From Flabesymbios commensalis (taxonomy: Eukaryota; Annelida; Polychaeta; Terebellida; Flabelligeridae), in contig OZ024914.1 of assembly GCA_964017125.1 (NCBI GenBank), positions 22,006,282 to 22,070,281 of the forward strand: a DNA stretch of 64,000 nucleotides. The letters are read 5' to 3'. Shown one piece after another: positions 1 to 14,461 of this stretch. Each line of letters starts with the position of its first letter. The stretch's first letter is position 1. The notes under the pieces were generated by a model. It did not search any database. It had not been told where the DNA came from and saw nothing but the letters and a program-made list of their open reading frames with translations. A program made the translations under genes and the position numbers.

Positions 1-29
1 AGATATATAAATTAATATAGGGCCTACCA

Positions 30-350
30 GTAATTGGATGTGCATGGGCGCTAGGCGTGAAGACGTAAATTAAGAAGCAAAAAAACACGAAACATGACTT
101 TTTAAAAGCTTGTAACTTTGTCAATATTAATTTTTTTGCTCCCAAATTTTAGATTTAGATTATTAACTGATTAAGGTGTCGTTTAGTAAACATGCAAAGA
201 AATTATTGATATCATAAAATGTGCAATGCCAGGGGAGTCTAGACAAAACTGACAAAAACACACATTTTAGGACCTCAATTGGCTTATAAATTTTGTGATG
301 CTGACCTTTTGGCCAGTCTCATTGAAACACATGCCAACATTCTAAGGGCC
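30..350 (+). repeat. Direct repeat, copy 1 (copy 2 at 1222-1465)
   Basis: Shares the words GTGCATGG.CGCTAGGCG, CCCAAATTTTAGATTTA, CACACATTTTAGG and GATGCTGACCTTTTGGCCA, in the same order, with 1222-1465. The family was not identified. Confidence 0.75.
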
Positions 351-553
351 GATTTCACCACTTTCGTCCCTATAGCTACAACCCCCACCCCACTGTTATA
401 GTGGCCAACTGAATTTTCAAAGTTGTTTGATCAAGTCACAAATAAGCTCAAATTTCAAAAGATGTGTCTTGTGCCTCTGATATGACAATGCTTTTTATTT
501 TGTCTTGATTGGTTCCGAATAGTTTTTGAGTTACTGTCAATTTTATAGCTTAA

Positions 554-795
554 CCCTTACAGCGCGGCGATCGACTTTAGTCGTCAGAATCTGACGTCTG
601 TAGATGTCAGATTCTGACGACTAAAATCTATCCCCGCAGTGTAAGATTTAAAATATTTCTAATGGTCGTAAACCAACAACATAGGTATTCAAATGAATCA
701 GAAAGAGCTGAATAAAACATTTATGATGGTTTCAAATTGAAAAAACACCTTTTGTCTCCAAGGTTTTCATAAGAAAAAATTCAGCGCTTTAAGGG
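554..795. mobile_element. TTAA-flanked miniature inverted-repeat element
   Basis: Flanked by TTAA at 550-553 and 796-799. Ends CCCTTACAGCGC and GCGCTTTAAGGG. Inner hairpin at about 571-622 with arms TTAGTCGTCAGAATCTGAC. No ORF. TTAA targets with CCC ends suggest a piggyBac-type (or Kolobok-type) non-autonomous element. Confidence 0.8.
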
Positions 796-1221
796 TTAAA
801 ATGGGGGGTGTAAAACTGTTTTATGATAGCAGTCAAGATCAAAGCCCTAAAGATTCATCATAATAGCAGCCCTGCTGATTTTTGTCATCTCCATTCTTTT
901 GAATTTCACACTATTTTTAATTGATCACTATTTAATCTTATTTATTGTCCATTTAAAAAATTTGGCACATGCTATCACCGATCAAGATTTAGAGGTGTAA
1001 ATTGGCCCAAATTTTAGAAAGTATTTTTTAAATAAAAGTTACAGTTCATCCTAAAAGGTGAATTTAGCTTTTTAGCATTTTGCTGTTTCTTACACACCTT
1101 TTTTCAGTTATTTCACCATAAATTTGCCAATGGGCCTATGTGGTCTATTGTCAATTCGAAATACAAAAATGATGGCAATTGTGTTATCTTTCCAAATATA
1201 TTCTTCATTGTAAAAAAACAT

Positions 1222-1465
1222 AATATTTGGACGTGCATGGCCGCTAGGCGAGAAGGCGTAAATTAAGACACATTTATTTTTTTGTCCCAAATTTTAGATT
1301 TATATCTTTTAACATGTTGTGTAGTAAACGTGCAAAAAAATTAGTAATATGACATAATGTGGAATAACAGGGAAGTCAAAACCACACATTTTAGGGCCTT
1401 ATCAAGATTGAGATGCTGACCTTTTGGCCACCCTACCAATGTGATACATTATCATAAGGCCTTGG
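1222..1465 (+). repeat. Direct repeat, copy 2 (copy 1 at 30-350)
   Basis: Second copy, offset by about 1.19 kb, with several small deletions relative to copy 1. Confidence 0.75.
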
Positions 1466-1629
1466 GCTGAACTGTCCTTTTTCAATAAGTAGCCACCCCC
1501 CTTTGATTTTTTGCTCATCTAGGGTGGTGAGACCATATATATATACATACTGGTTTAGGGTATATAATTTCTTTTGTTTTTTTTCCAAACAAGGGTGGAG
1601 CAGGAACTTGTTTTGAGCAACATAGTTTT

Positions 1630-2133
1630 TATTAGCTCACCTTTTACTTTTGATTTAATAATGTGGACTATTGCATTTAAAGTTCGGCAGCGTCGCCATC
1701 GGCATCGGCGTTAAAACTTACTTGTAGGTATGATAAATTGAAAAAATTTCATGTATCCTTCCCAAATTTGTATTGTATGTTACAAATGACCAGTTATCAG
1801 GCAAGTTTAATAATGGCTGAAAAAATGGCCGATTTATTGTGATTTTTCACATTTTACGTCAATAATTTGACCTTGTGCATGTTGTGGGTGCGATAACTTT
1901 TTCCTATACCCTGTTCAAATTTGTTATGCATGTTACTAATAAGCAGTTCTCGGACACATTCGATAACGGCTGAATTTTTTTTTTTAAATGGCAGATTTAT
2001 TGCCCTTTTTTGCATTTTATGTCAATAATTTGACCTTGAGGGCACAATAACTTCAAAAATTTACCTTGTGGATGCAATATCTTCAAGTTCAATATTGACG
2101 TTGGGCTAATGTCGAGTGTGCTCTTGTTCATTA
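1630..2133 (+). repeat. 160-bp-unit interspersed family A, fragment
   Basis: Begins TTAGCTCACCTTTTACTTTTG, with AAGTTCGGCAGCGTCGCC, repeat units containing GCATGTTAC and AATAATTTGACCTTG, and the family's 3' signature GGGCTAATGTCGAGTGTGCT just before 2133. Confidence 0.7.
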
Positions 2134-2745
2134 TAATATTAAAGTACATATTTTTAGTGTTTTTACTGTCATGGAAAGCCTGGAAAAGTCATGGAATTTT
2201 ACTTTTTTCAAAAGGCCCAAAAAATTCCTGGAAAAGTGTCTTTTAACATGTTTAAGTCATGGAAAATAAAAATAAAGCATTTGTCCATATATTCAATCTA
2301 TCTTCATTAGTTTTTATGATTCTCATTGCAAGTTTTACATACTAAAGGAAAATAACAACATCAAACAAAACATCTAAAATATACAAGATATGCGGGAAAA
2401 AGTATGTAGTGTAATCACTGGTAATCAGTTTACGCCAATTACACGTCTAGTTTGCTAATTTTTTTATAAAAGGCCCTTGGAATTTAAGAAATGATCATGG
2501 AAAATTCGTACAAAAAAATTGTGATCAAATAAAAGGGGAAGAATGCTGTATAGTGAGCTGTAAAAATATAAAGCATCATCAAGGAAAGTAAAATAAGTTA
2601 GTCTTGTGAACTTTATGCCAATATTTGTGTGCAAACCTAGAACTCACAGTTATAAGAAAAACTACATAGGTATTTCTTTTCAGATTAAGCCTAAGAATTT
2701 CCAGAGATCAAAATTGTATGATCTTGTAAAATAAAACACCCTAGA

Positions 2746-2896
2746 ATGTTCATCCAACCAATGAAGACACTGTGTAAAGTTTCTGCAGGCAATGATGAAT
2801 ATTTCTTACTGACCACAATCCATCAGGATAGAGACGGGGATGTGGAGAGTTTTGATTTGGCAATTACAGACGGCACTTGTGCTTGGTGTGGTTCAG
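2746..2896 (+). CDS. XRCC4: XRCC4 exon 1 (head domain start)
   Basis: Two in-frame ATGs, 2746 and 2761. The second gives a length closer to human XRCC4 (MKTLCKVSAGNDEYF...). Ends ...AWCGS in phase 1 before a GTGAGG donor. The reading frame continues exactly into exon 2. Confidence 0.85.
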
Positions 2897-5800
2897 GTGA
2901 GGTGTTTCGTGATATATTGTAAAATAGTTGAAAATTTGATTATGTCATCTTTCACCCTTTCATGCCATACACAGTGGCAGATCCAGGAATTCACAGACGA
3001 GGGGGGGGGCCCGATTTTCGCAATAATTTATACACACCACATATGCTCTGGAGGGAAATCTACGGCCTCAACTGACACATGCTATAGCATATTCGGCCCA
3101 AATATGATTGTTTTTTCATTTTTGGGGGAACCTGAATTTAAAGAGGTATCGTTCTAGTGAATGTATTTTGCAAGGTGTTTGTGCATGATTTATCTGAGTT
3201 CAAATATTTTATCAGTGCAGATTATTCTGTACTTTCTTGAATAATAACTGGTAAATTATTCATATGATATTTTAGGAATTCATAGCTAACAAATCTAATC
3301 CAAGGTCTGGTACATACAGTACAGTGTAGCCAGTACATGAATATGTTTCACACTTTAAAAATAAACTAGTGTTTCCATGCACTAAGCAATTCAACCCTTT
3401 TTCAAATAGCTGTTCCATACCATGAAAGTGACCTCGTTACAGCAATGCAACCCTTTTTAGGCCTCAGCCAAAATTAAGGTGGATGCCTATTGTCGACACC
3501 AGGCGCGTCCGTCCGTCTGTCCGCCACTTTTAGCACTATAATTTGTTTCGCATAACTGGAATGCACATTAAACTCCACATACAGGTTAATCATGACTAAA
3601 GCTTGACTAATTTTACATTTGACCTTTCTGGGAACCCTATGACCTTGACTTTTTCTGATCGACAATTTTTCTTGTTAACGCGATCCATTAGACATTTTTT
3701 CATGTATCGCTCCAAAATTGATACCATATATCCATTTCACTAATAGCTCGAATGACTTCGAAATTGGGCAAGATTTGGACAGAAACTAGGTCATGGTGGC
3801 TAAAATGGCTGACTACCGGCCATTATTTTTTAATATGCGTAATACTCTATCTGAAAAACCGGAGCAGATAGCTAGACCATTACTATAGAACAAAATGTGC
3901 AGTTTCAGGTAGGGATATACCATGAACAAAAATTTAACTTGATCAAATTCAAAATGGCCAATCAAGGCCACTTCCTATCGAAAAAAATTCTTGGTAACGA
4001 GATTCACTCAACATTTTTTTATGTATCGCTCCAAAATGTATACCATATATCCAATCCACTCAGCTTGGATGAGTTCTAAATTGGGCAAGATTCGGACAAA
4101 AGCTAGGTCATGGCGGTCAAAATATTTTTTATATGCGTAATATCTGATAGCTAGATAGCTATACCATTACCATTATTTACAAATGTGCAGTTTCAGGTAG
4201 GGCATAAAAAAAATATTGTTTGTTTCCAATTTCCGACCGACCCTATCAAAACATGTGCAACCCAAATATATTTTATGTATTTCAAAAAAAAAAAAAAATC
4301 TTTTTTTTTAGGAAATCCATAAGTTAAGGAATGAGTTACTGGCTGTAGTCAAAGTAACTAAAAAATGTTACGAAAAGGAGGGGAGGGGTCAAAAAACATC
4401 CCAAAAACAAAAAAATCGTTACGTAATGTACAGATAAGACATGCATGGAAGTGAATTTGGCGCCAAATAAAATAAAAAATAATTATATTTTTTTTTGGCC
4501 TAGGGATATACCATGAAAAATTCAACTTGATCAAATTCAAAATGGCCGACCGACAATTTTAATAATGGCGGCGGGCTAATGTTGAGTGTGCTCTTGTTTC
4601 AAATGATTTTTCACTTTTAAACGATGATTAGATGCTGAAGCCTATTTCTGTCGCTGACGGGCCTTTTTTTTAAATAGCTGTTCCATACTGTGAAAGTGCC
4701 CTTGTGTCATTCATATCAAATACAAAAGATAATGTCAATTTTTCAAATCTAATGCACATTTCTTTTACAAATTGTCGTTTTTTGAAGAACAAACAGAAGA
4801 AATAAAAATGACTGTGATTAGAACTTTAAAGGTTAAAATGACAGACCTGATGCAGATAGCAGCACTGTATGAGGAATGTGTGATTATTTTGTGTGTTTAT
4901 ATTGATTTATTCGACTCACCTTGATTTTTAAGCACCAGGCCTGAGGTTTTTCATGCACAAATTTGAGAATAAATAACTTTGCACATATTTTTTTAGTGTC
5001 TCAGGATGAGATGGAAAGAACAGCTCGCAAAATGAAAATGGGCTACACTGATTATGTGGACCAGTGTCGTAAAGCTCTCAGTCGACGTAATATGGGAAGT
5101 TTCAGTTTCTTGTATGAGACTAAAAGGAAACAAGATGATATACACTTTGTGTGGAAGAAACATATGGCTTCAGATAATATTAAGGTATTTGTTGTTTATA
5201 GTGTCATGCCTACAAGTAGCGTCAATAAGTCTTCATCACCCACTATGTTGTGGTGGAGTCTTATTGTTTTTATCCACCCTGCCGCTGTCACCATTAGTTT
5301 CTGATCTTAATCGAAAAACTCCTGCCTCGGATTATTTCTAACTATCTTCAGTATGCAGATTGGCCTTGGGAAATTTTCCTGTTAAAATTTTTTTATTTGT
5401 TTTTCAGTTTCTTCAAAAAAATCCAAAATGGCTGCCAAAATCCTACGTCACTCTTTAAAGCTTGAAGTGTTTCATGGATTTGTTTCATGTCAGTTTGGTT
5501 TAAAGGAAAGACCTTACCCTGGTGATTAGTTTTTGGTGTGATTCTGATATAAAAAAAATTCACGTTTTAGAATTTTAGGAGATATTCCAGTTTTTTTCTA
5601 ATTTTGGTTATCATCAAATTCTGGTAATATGTGTAGTTTTGCAGCTCACTGGCCCTGAGAATTTTTCTGTTTAACAAAATGCAAGATGGCCGATGAATCA
5701 CATGTATGTGACTCTCAAAAGCTTGAACCATTTTACTGATTTGTTCCATGTTTTTTTTCAAGGAAGCACCTTACCCTGGCCATATGCTGGTTAGATTTTG

Positions 5801-8800
5801 GTGTGATTCTGAAATAATTTTATCATTTTAGCGAAAATTTTGCTCTTTTTGGTTAAGGTCATCAAAATGGTTAAATATAGCTTTTCCATATCTATCAAAC
5901 AAAATGATGGGCATCATACGTCAATCACACATGGCAAACCAAAATATTTTTTTTCAAAATGGCTGAGTAGTGAACAAATTTGTCCATATGAATAGATTTT
6001 TCTAAATACAATGCAATTATGACAAGTTTACCCAGCAAGTTGGCCAGACCATTGCCAGGTAGTCCTGGCATGGAAACATTTTGGTTCAGCAAAATGGTTA
6101 GCTGTACCAATTAATACTATAAAGCAAATTGATAAGACAGGTCAAATCAAAGGATTTCTTATTAAAAATGGATAGTGGTTTTCTATATTTGTTGTATTAT
6201 GGTTTCCAAATCTATGTGGGGCTGGTGGAGACGTATGCTTTGCACCTCAGGCAAATCTAGTTCTTTATGTATTTTTTAGCCTGCCTTTTAATTTTTTTTT
6301 TAAAAAGGTTGCAGTTCGGCACCGTTGGCGTTAGCATTTCCTTTTGGGGCGCGAGACTTTTTTCATGTATCCTGCTCAAATTTGTGCTGCTAATAATGTT
6401 GATAATAACTAGTTCTTGGACAAGTTATGAAATGGTTTTGTAAATAAATCATTATGGCTGATTTATCGTACAAAATGGCAAGTTTATCACAATTGATCAT
6501 ATTTAACGTTCTTGAAAAGTTTTTCATGTATCCTGCTCAAATCTGTTCTACATGTTGATGGCATAACCAGTTCTCAAATAAGTTCAATATTGACAATAAT
6601 GGCTGAAAAAAAAGCCAGTTTAATAGCTGATTATTAAGATTTATCACATTTTACATCTTAAATTCTTCCTGGTGAGCATGATAACTTCAAAGGTTATCAA
6701 TGTATCCTGCTCAAATTTGTTCTGAACATGATAATGACCAGTTTTCAGACAAATTTGATAATGGCTGAAAAAAATTTAACAGCCGATTTATCATGATTTA
6801 TCCCATTTTACTTCAATAATTATATCTTGTAATTATTTGATTTTTTTTCTTGAAACTTTTACCAGACCAAAAGAAATTTCACCGGACAGTAAGTGGTCAA
6901 TGGCCGATTCTCACCTTGTGAAACCAAAAAACAAAACTGACCAAACTAATAACCGGATTGTAGGTCATATGTAGCTGGGTATTTTGTCGGACCTACTTCT
7001 GTTTTATCAGACATGTCAGGTCGGTCCCACGTTATTGGGAAAGACTGACTCCTCACATTCTTACAGTGAGTTATGTACGTACCTGGTACATGACTTTTGT
7101 ATGTATTCAATGGGATTTGTGGCTGGGCATAGCATGTATGTCACTTTATCAATACATTGACACTGCACCAATACCATTTTATGGATGATATTGAAAAATT
7201 GCAGACAGTGTGTTTTGGCGCACAAGTTGATTTATCATGGATGCCTCACCTTCACACATTTTAGTTATTTTCTACCAAAAAAGGTGTTTTCTGAAAAACA
7301 TTAATTTACTTTTTCCTCAGGTTCAGCTTGGCAGTTTGACTCTAAGAGAAAGCGAAGAACCCAGTAAAGTGTTAAAGCATGTTTTAGAGAGCACTATTGG
7401 GGCAACGTCTATATTAGAGGAGCAGATCACATCTCTCAGCAGTGACAACATGAGACTAGCGAGTGAGAGAGCTACTGCTCTTAAGGTCAGCAATATATCA
7501 ATTGAAATACAGATTTGATCAGAACATTGACTTGTACAGGTTTTAGTCTTGCTTGAATTACTTAAACCTTTGACCTTTTTGCTGTTGTATCGTGATCATA
7601 TATTTTAAATCATGCTTCAGACCAAATGGAATGTCAGAGAAATTGATAAAATGGTTTGTTATATAACCTTATTTTTAAAATCTAATGATTTATTGCTGCC
7701 AATGTTTCACAATCGATCGACAGCTAGAATTGGTTGGAGAATACCACAAAATTGTCCTGGACCCTGCTGGGTCTGTCATGCTGTGAACATCATGTTTGGA
7801 AATAGGGATAATAATATGAAATACTGATAATATGAAATAGGGAGAATTTAAGCCCTCAGAAAAGCTGTGTGCACCAATGTGATCACAGATGATCTGTTAA
7901 GTGAAGTTTTCATAAGTTAGGTAGTTATGTAAAATGAAACTAACAAAATAACTGTCGGGGGGGGGGGGGGAGGGCTTCAGACATCACCACCAGGACATTA
8001 GTACAGTATGTGAAGAAGGCCCAAAGTTAGTATAATTTACTACTATCTGAGTGAGTCCTGGACCCATTTACCATTTCTCCAACAAAATAACTATTGTCAA
8101 CCATGTTAAAGCCCGCCATACTTATACACTGAAATCATTTTGCTAAGAATATGAGTGCCTAGTGGTGGAAATGTTGATTGTGTGATACATGTTATAAAAA
8201 ATATAAAAAATAAAAAATTTGTTCTAAAAAAAATTTTTTTTCCCATGTGCCATTGAAAGTAACTGACACTGCCTCTCAGGCTCATTTTTCCGGAATATTT
8301 ATATTTCATGCATACAGATCTATGCTCATAAATTCAGCTAACAATCATGTTTTAATATACATGTGTGAACCGCCCTTTTGGTTGTTTTTCTTGATCATTT
8401 CTAAAAATGAACTTCAAAAAATCTTGTGGCCAGATATCAATGCCATGGACTAGCGGGCCAGTGTTTAAATTTATCCCTGTTTTTCATTTCAGAATTTAAA
8501 AAACTCTGTTTAGTTTAAAAAAATTATATTTTGTTATGCAGAACAGTGTTATTTCACCCTTTTGTTTTAAATACAATGGCTATGAATTTAAATCGAAGTC
8601 GAAGTGTCCGTTTTTGCATTTTCTGTCACGCAAACAACAAACTTCATGTTATATGTTTTCCATTCAATTCATTTTCATTTCCTCATGATTTTGCCTAACC
8701 TGATCTGATATGCTGAGAGAGGAGTACCCATTTTTAGCTCATCAGCCTTTAGGCCTAGGGTGAGCTTATGCCATAGTGTGTCGTCTATCCACAATTCACA

Positions 8801-11800
8801 AGAAATGCTTCTCCTCCCTCAATTCTTATCAGATTTCAATTTTGTTTGGCTTTTTTGAATTAGCTCGTGCCTGTGCGAATTTCAGAAATTTTAATTATTA
8901 ATTAAATTAGGACCTAATTAGCAGACCTGGTCAGACAACTTTTGAGAAACTGGTGAATTGGTCCATTATTTTACTTTTTAACAATAGTTGAATGAAAGAA
9001 AAAAAATCTTCATTTCAGGCTGGAAGTTGCTTTAACAAGTTGAACCTGCTATGAGCAGCCACTATGAGCAATCAACCTCCCATGTGAGGCTACTGTGCCA
9101 TTCCCCAAAATTGCATTTTGTATAGGGGCCTACTAATGAACCTACTATGGGCAGTCACCTCTCTTTAAAGTCCACTTTTCTGGTGTTGTAAGAGTGGCTG
9201 CCCTTAGCAGGTTCTACTCTAGAGTTTCATATAAAAAAACACCATTTTTATCATCTTGTTTCTCAAAACATTGCTGCACATACATCACTTAAATAAGTTA
9301 CATTGTTTTTTAGCGTCTAGACAAATGTGTTGTGGCCAAAGAAGAAGTGGAGTCTGATCTTTACAGTAAAGTAAGTGTATTTTAACAATGTTCTCAATTG
9401 GATATTTAGATTTCACTCACAAATTTCCCATTATTGTGCTGTCAAGTTACAATTCAAAATTCACATTGGTACTGATAGATAGTGTGATGGTATTTGGGTC
9501 AATATTAGCTAAGGTGTAATAAAGTGTAACATACACAGTTAAATTATAACATATTTTTTTGACAAAAAACATTATTTCCCATAAAAGTGATTGATGAGAG
9601 CTAACATTATCTACCATTAAAAAGATAGTTGTTTTACACAGATTTCGCCAAGATCACATCAAAGTTGTAGTTTTGTCGCTTACGCATGTTACTTTTGACG
9701 GACAAAAAATTGATTTTTGTTTTTGCAATAAATTATTTTTCAACAGTGCAGACCATAAAAGTATGTGTTTTATAGGGAGTCTTACCTCGGCTGCATATAT
9801 GTACAGTAAATCACCTGAATCTTACAGAACAATGCCTAATAAACAATATGGCCGGGGGAGCAGCCTGTCTGTCAAATAGTAACACACGAATCATTGTCTG
9901 TCAAATAGTAACGTACGTAATCATTGTCCGTCAAATAGTAACATACAAATTTACCGTTTTTTAAATTTTGAAATCTGTTGTCAAACTACAAGTTCTGTGC
10001 GATCTTGTTGTTGTAGTTGTGTGTTTTTTCACAGTTTCGTGGCCGTGATCATATCAGAGAAGTTTGTGATAGCTCCTATCTATCTTAGCAAAGTTATTTG
10101 CATGTAACTGACGTTGATGCTTACGCACGTTACATACGCACGTTTTTGACGGACAGGGTGTTGTTTACTTTTATGCTGTCATTCTTCCCCTCTAATACAA
10201 CAAGTGAAGACGTAATCGGAAAGTGTCCTCAGTAGTTTTTTGTGAACTCCTTGCTGAACACGTAGCCATTTGTGGGTGTCCTTGGTCGGCCGAAATTACG
10301 CATGTTACTTTTTGACGGACTTTTTACAGATTATTTTTAATTCGGTATTATTCTGGCAAATTTGGTTCGGAGTTTCATTCCTTTATATACTGCTACAGTA
10401 TATCAATTTCGGGAGCCATAGCACATCACGTGGCATCATAGAACTGTATTTTAAGCAGTAAGGAAGCAGAGCTAGTTCTGTTTAGGTTTTGACGGACACA
10501 TGTAACATGCGTAAGCACTATTTCATATATCGAGTTGTATGTTCTATAAACAATATTACTATACATTTACCAACTTTTCAAGAACAATTGGGCATGATCC
10601 TTATTGGAACACCTAAGTTTTTTTCATTTGAAAACAAATATTATACATACCAGCAGTCTAAATACACACTTGCCAAAATGTTACGCTGGATTGTTATAAA
10701 ATATTATAATATTGACCACATATTTTACTCGTAATCTTTTAAAAGTAAACCATCCTTCATGAAGTTATGTTTTTTATGTAATGATGTGTTTACCTTGAGG
10801 AAGATATTAAAAAAAATTATATTTAGATATATTAATGGTCCCCATTGGAACTTCATAATTAACTTCATCAATATAACACCTTAGCTAATTTTGACCCATT
10901 TATGGTTCTGTAGAGATAGGCCTAATCTATGCAATTGAAATTATCATGCCTGTTACCACAGGATTATGCACTGTCCTTACATGTAACTGCCAGTGGGTTA
11001 ACTTCAATGAGGTTATATTTAAATTAGTTTATTTGTAGAAATATATAATCTTGATTGACACTGCTGATTGTAGATGATTACAGAATGACAGAAAATTGTG
11101 TTTTATAACCTGGCATTTAACTTAATCTAATTTTTATTTTCAGTTTGTTACTGTTCTCAATGATAAGAAAGTTAAGTTGAGAGAACTTAAGCAAGAATGT
11201 AAGTATTACATTTTGATATGGAGAGTGCATTAACCCTCTCACCGTTTTCAATCTGTTTTATTGGCTGATTCAATCACAGTTATTGGGAATGTATTGAGTG
11301 TTTAAACATCAAGAAATTCACAAATGTTTGGTTTCAAATTAACTACCGGTATATGAGTAATGAGTAATTCTCACCCACTTGAAGTTGTGTGTCGTGGTGG
11401 CAAGACAAAACTTCAAGTACCACAACACACAACTTCAAGTGGGTGAAAATTTAAATAAGATGACTTGGTTAGCAAACGGTTGTTACATGCATCTGCACAA
11501 AATATATTTATTTTTTCAATTAAAAACAAAAATAATTCACCGTCACACTAACTTGGAACCAGGTCGATTATGTGAGGAAAATGATGTTTAAAATGATGGC
11601 AAGAAAACCTTCAAGTGGGTGTGAAAGCAACTAGGAAATTTAGCATAAAATTTTTTAAAATATGGGTGGTAGAAATTAAACCAATTGTATTTCAGTAGTT
11701 TGTGTTTGTGATGATATTGGTCTTTAATTTCACCTTCCAGCTGTAAGAAAAAAATAAGATATTTTATATATCATATTATTACTATTTATCAATAGTAAGT

Positions 11801-14381
11801 CTAGACAGTTTCATTGTTTCATTCAGTCACTTTTAACATGATGTAGAGCCATATTACCCTTCATGAACACTATGTTACCAGTACCAGTGCAATATCCAGA
11901 AGGTGAAATGCCCCTTTGAATGAGCACCACATTGCCTCCAACAGCACTTTGGCCAAAATATAACAAAAAAATCTTCAGAACTGTTTGCTAAATCACTGGC
12001 ATCGGGCATTCACACCTCTTGAATAATGAGTGATTGTTTTTCCATTATGTTCACAATCCTTATTGGGGGAGGGAATGAGGTACATGAAATACCTCACCAG
12101 TTGCCTCATTGTACATGTCTTGGTGCTCCAAGTGATAGGTGGTGCCAAACCCCTTCTGAATTCTAGATAAAGCATAGATAAGATTTTTTCAATTGTTTGT
12201 AAGTGGTCATTAAATATGATATACAACAATATAAAAAAACCATTATCATACTTTCTCAAATGTTTGTTTCAGTGAATCAAATTTTGGCAGATGGTACCGC
12301 TAGTAATGAGCCAGGTTAGTGTTTAATTTTGATTTCCTGTTGGTATTAAATACTGTAAACCTAAACAATTCAGCACCACTTGTATAAGTTTTATATGTTT
12401 TTCTTTGAAATTATGAAAAAGAAGAAGTCCATGGAACCCCTGAACGATGTTCACCGGCAGAATATCATAACAAAAAGGCTGATGTAGATGGTGCTGACCG
12501 GTTTCGTTTATTTAAGCTTCATCAGAGTACAATTTGTTGATGATAATCACTGCCTTATATAAGGTAGAAGTTATGTACAAATGTCATAGAGAGTGAACCG
12601 CCGGCGGTTTACTGTGAACCACCAGTGGTTTACACAGTGGTTTACACAATTCTTTAAAATTAATATCAGATATATATGTTATTTGGTGACATGCAATATT
12701 GAATATATGACACAACAGTTCAAATGATACATTAAAGAATGATTGGTACGAACAATAACTAGTCTACACAATAATAACTGCTATGAGTTTAGCACTGAAT
12801 TGGCGTCAAGGCAAAAATCCCAGTTTGGCCTCATTGTCACTGCTCAAAAGCCCTAACACAGGGTTCGTCCCCATTGGAAATAATTAAATTTTAGGACATT
12901 TCTAGGACAGATTCTGAATCTTTTCAAGTACCAACCTAAATGTAAACAGGCAAATAAATGGAATTTGATAACTTTTATTGAAAAAATATATTGCTAAATG
13001 AAAAACAACATTGTATTGTAAGCGTAATTCCTGTCAGACACTGATAATACAGTCTTACTGTAAACTTTGTATTGTTGCTTATATTGTTGGATATAGTATA
13101 GTCACAAAAGAATTATTTTATAAACAAACTTATCAACTGGTATGATTATTACTGGTGGGTTTTAATTACCCCACAAATCCAGGACAAGAGGTTATTTTCA
13201 AGGTTTTCCTTGAGTTTTGATTAGACTTCCTGCTACTATTTATACACTGGGCAGAGTGATGTATTTGTGCCTTCAGAAAACAAGATTTTGACACACATGC
13301 ATATATGCAAATTGAGATCAGTTTCTTTTCTCTGTTGGGTTAGCTGTGGTGATGTCTTTTCACTTATTCAGTACTCTGAGAAGTTCACATATCTCAATAC
13401 ACATCATCTAGAGATATACTCAGAGATTTTGTGTGATGATTTAACTGAAATATCACTCATAATAGGAAAAAACTTCTTCAAGAAGCATCACAGTACCATA
13501 GGCAGCACGGTACACTCCATTTGGAGCACTGTATATGCACAACCACAATGACAAATATCCCGCTCGACCGGGATCAGAACCTGTTACCTTCAGATTCCAA
13601 GCCCCAGTCGATACGAATGAGCCATCGTGGCCGGCCTTAAGGGTTAATACCAGTGGCACATGAAGTAACACAAGTAGAAACAAGACATATGCATGGTTCT
13701 GAGACAGGTTCTTGCTTTTCAAGTTATTAGTTACTGCCTTTTTACCTTTGTATATCAACACAATATTTTTTTTTAGTAGATGATTTTTTGTTTTTTATGC
13801 GTCGGTTTTTAACCCTTTACCCGCTAAGTTATCTACTTTTACTTTTCACCGACTTGAATTTGTGTCGCGCTACGGTGACCCACATCTTCAAGCGAATGAA
13901 AATATTACTCATATGCCTGTAGCAGTGATTTGATTGTCTAATAATAAAAAAAATAGATTATAAACAATTACCGGTATAGTCATGTTTAACAGTCAAAAAT
14001 ATAAAAACACAAAGTATATGATTTTGTATTGAAGTGATTTTTAGTATCACCCGTTTCACAAATCAAGTATGAAGAGTCAAAACGTACTATGCTATCTAGG
14101 GGGCATACACAGTTTTGACTCTTAGCCAGGAAAATGGTGCTGCGCCAACAATAAGGCTATTGTAGAGGCTGACATTTCTGCCATATTGAAAAAACACATT
14201 TCTTGTTTGATAATTAAAATACACTTTTTCAATGATATATTTCTGATAATTCTGATATATTTCTGAAAATATCCAGAGCCAAGCACAAGTCGCAAAAGAA
14301 AGAAAGAAGTACCTTTATCAGATGGGGACTCATCAGTAGAGGATGGAGATAATGATATGTTAGCCAGGTATGTTGTACATT

Positions 14382-14461
<80 letters not shown>

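Larger units (their letters stand above)
1..2745. other. Repeat-rich region upstream of XRCC4
   Basis: No coding exon is visible. It holds two direct copies of a segment (30-350 and 1222-1465), a TTAA-type miniature element (554-795), a ~160-bp family fragment (1630-2133) and a segment rich in TCATGGAA words (2166-2510). XRCC4 promoter and any non-coding first exon must lie here, but no TATA or initiator stands out. Confidence 0.5.

Noticed and set aside
2840-3157. Plus-strand 105-codon frame over XRCC4 exon 1
   Set aside because: Different frame from the XRCC4 exon and runs into intron and a poly-G tract; no protein-like content.
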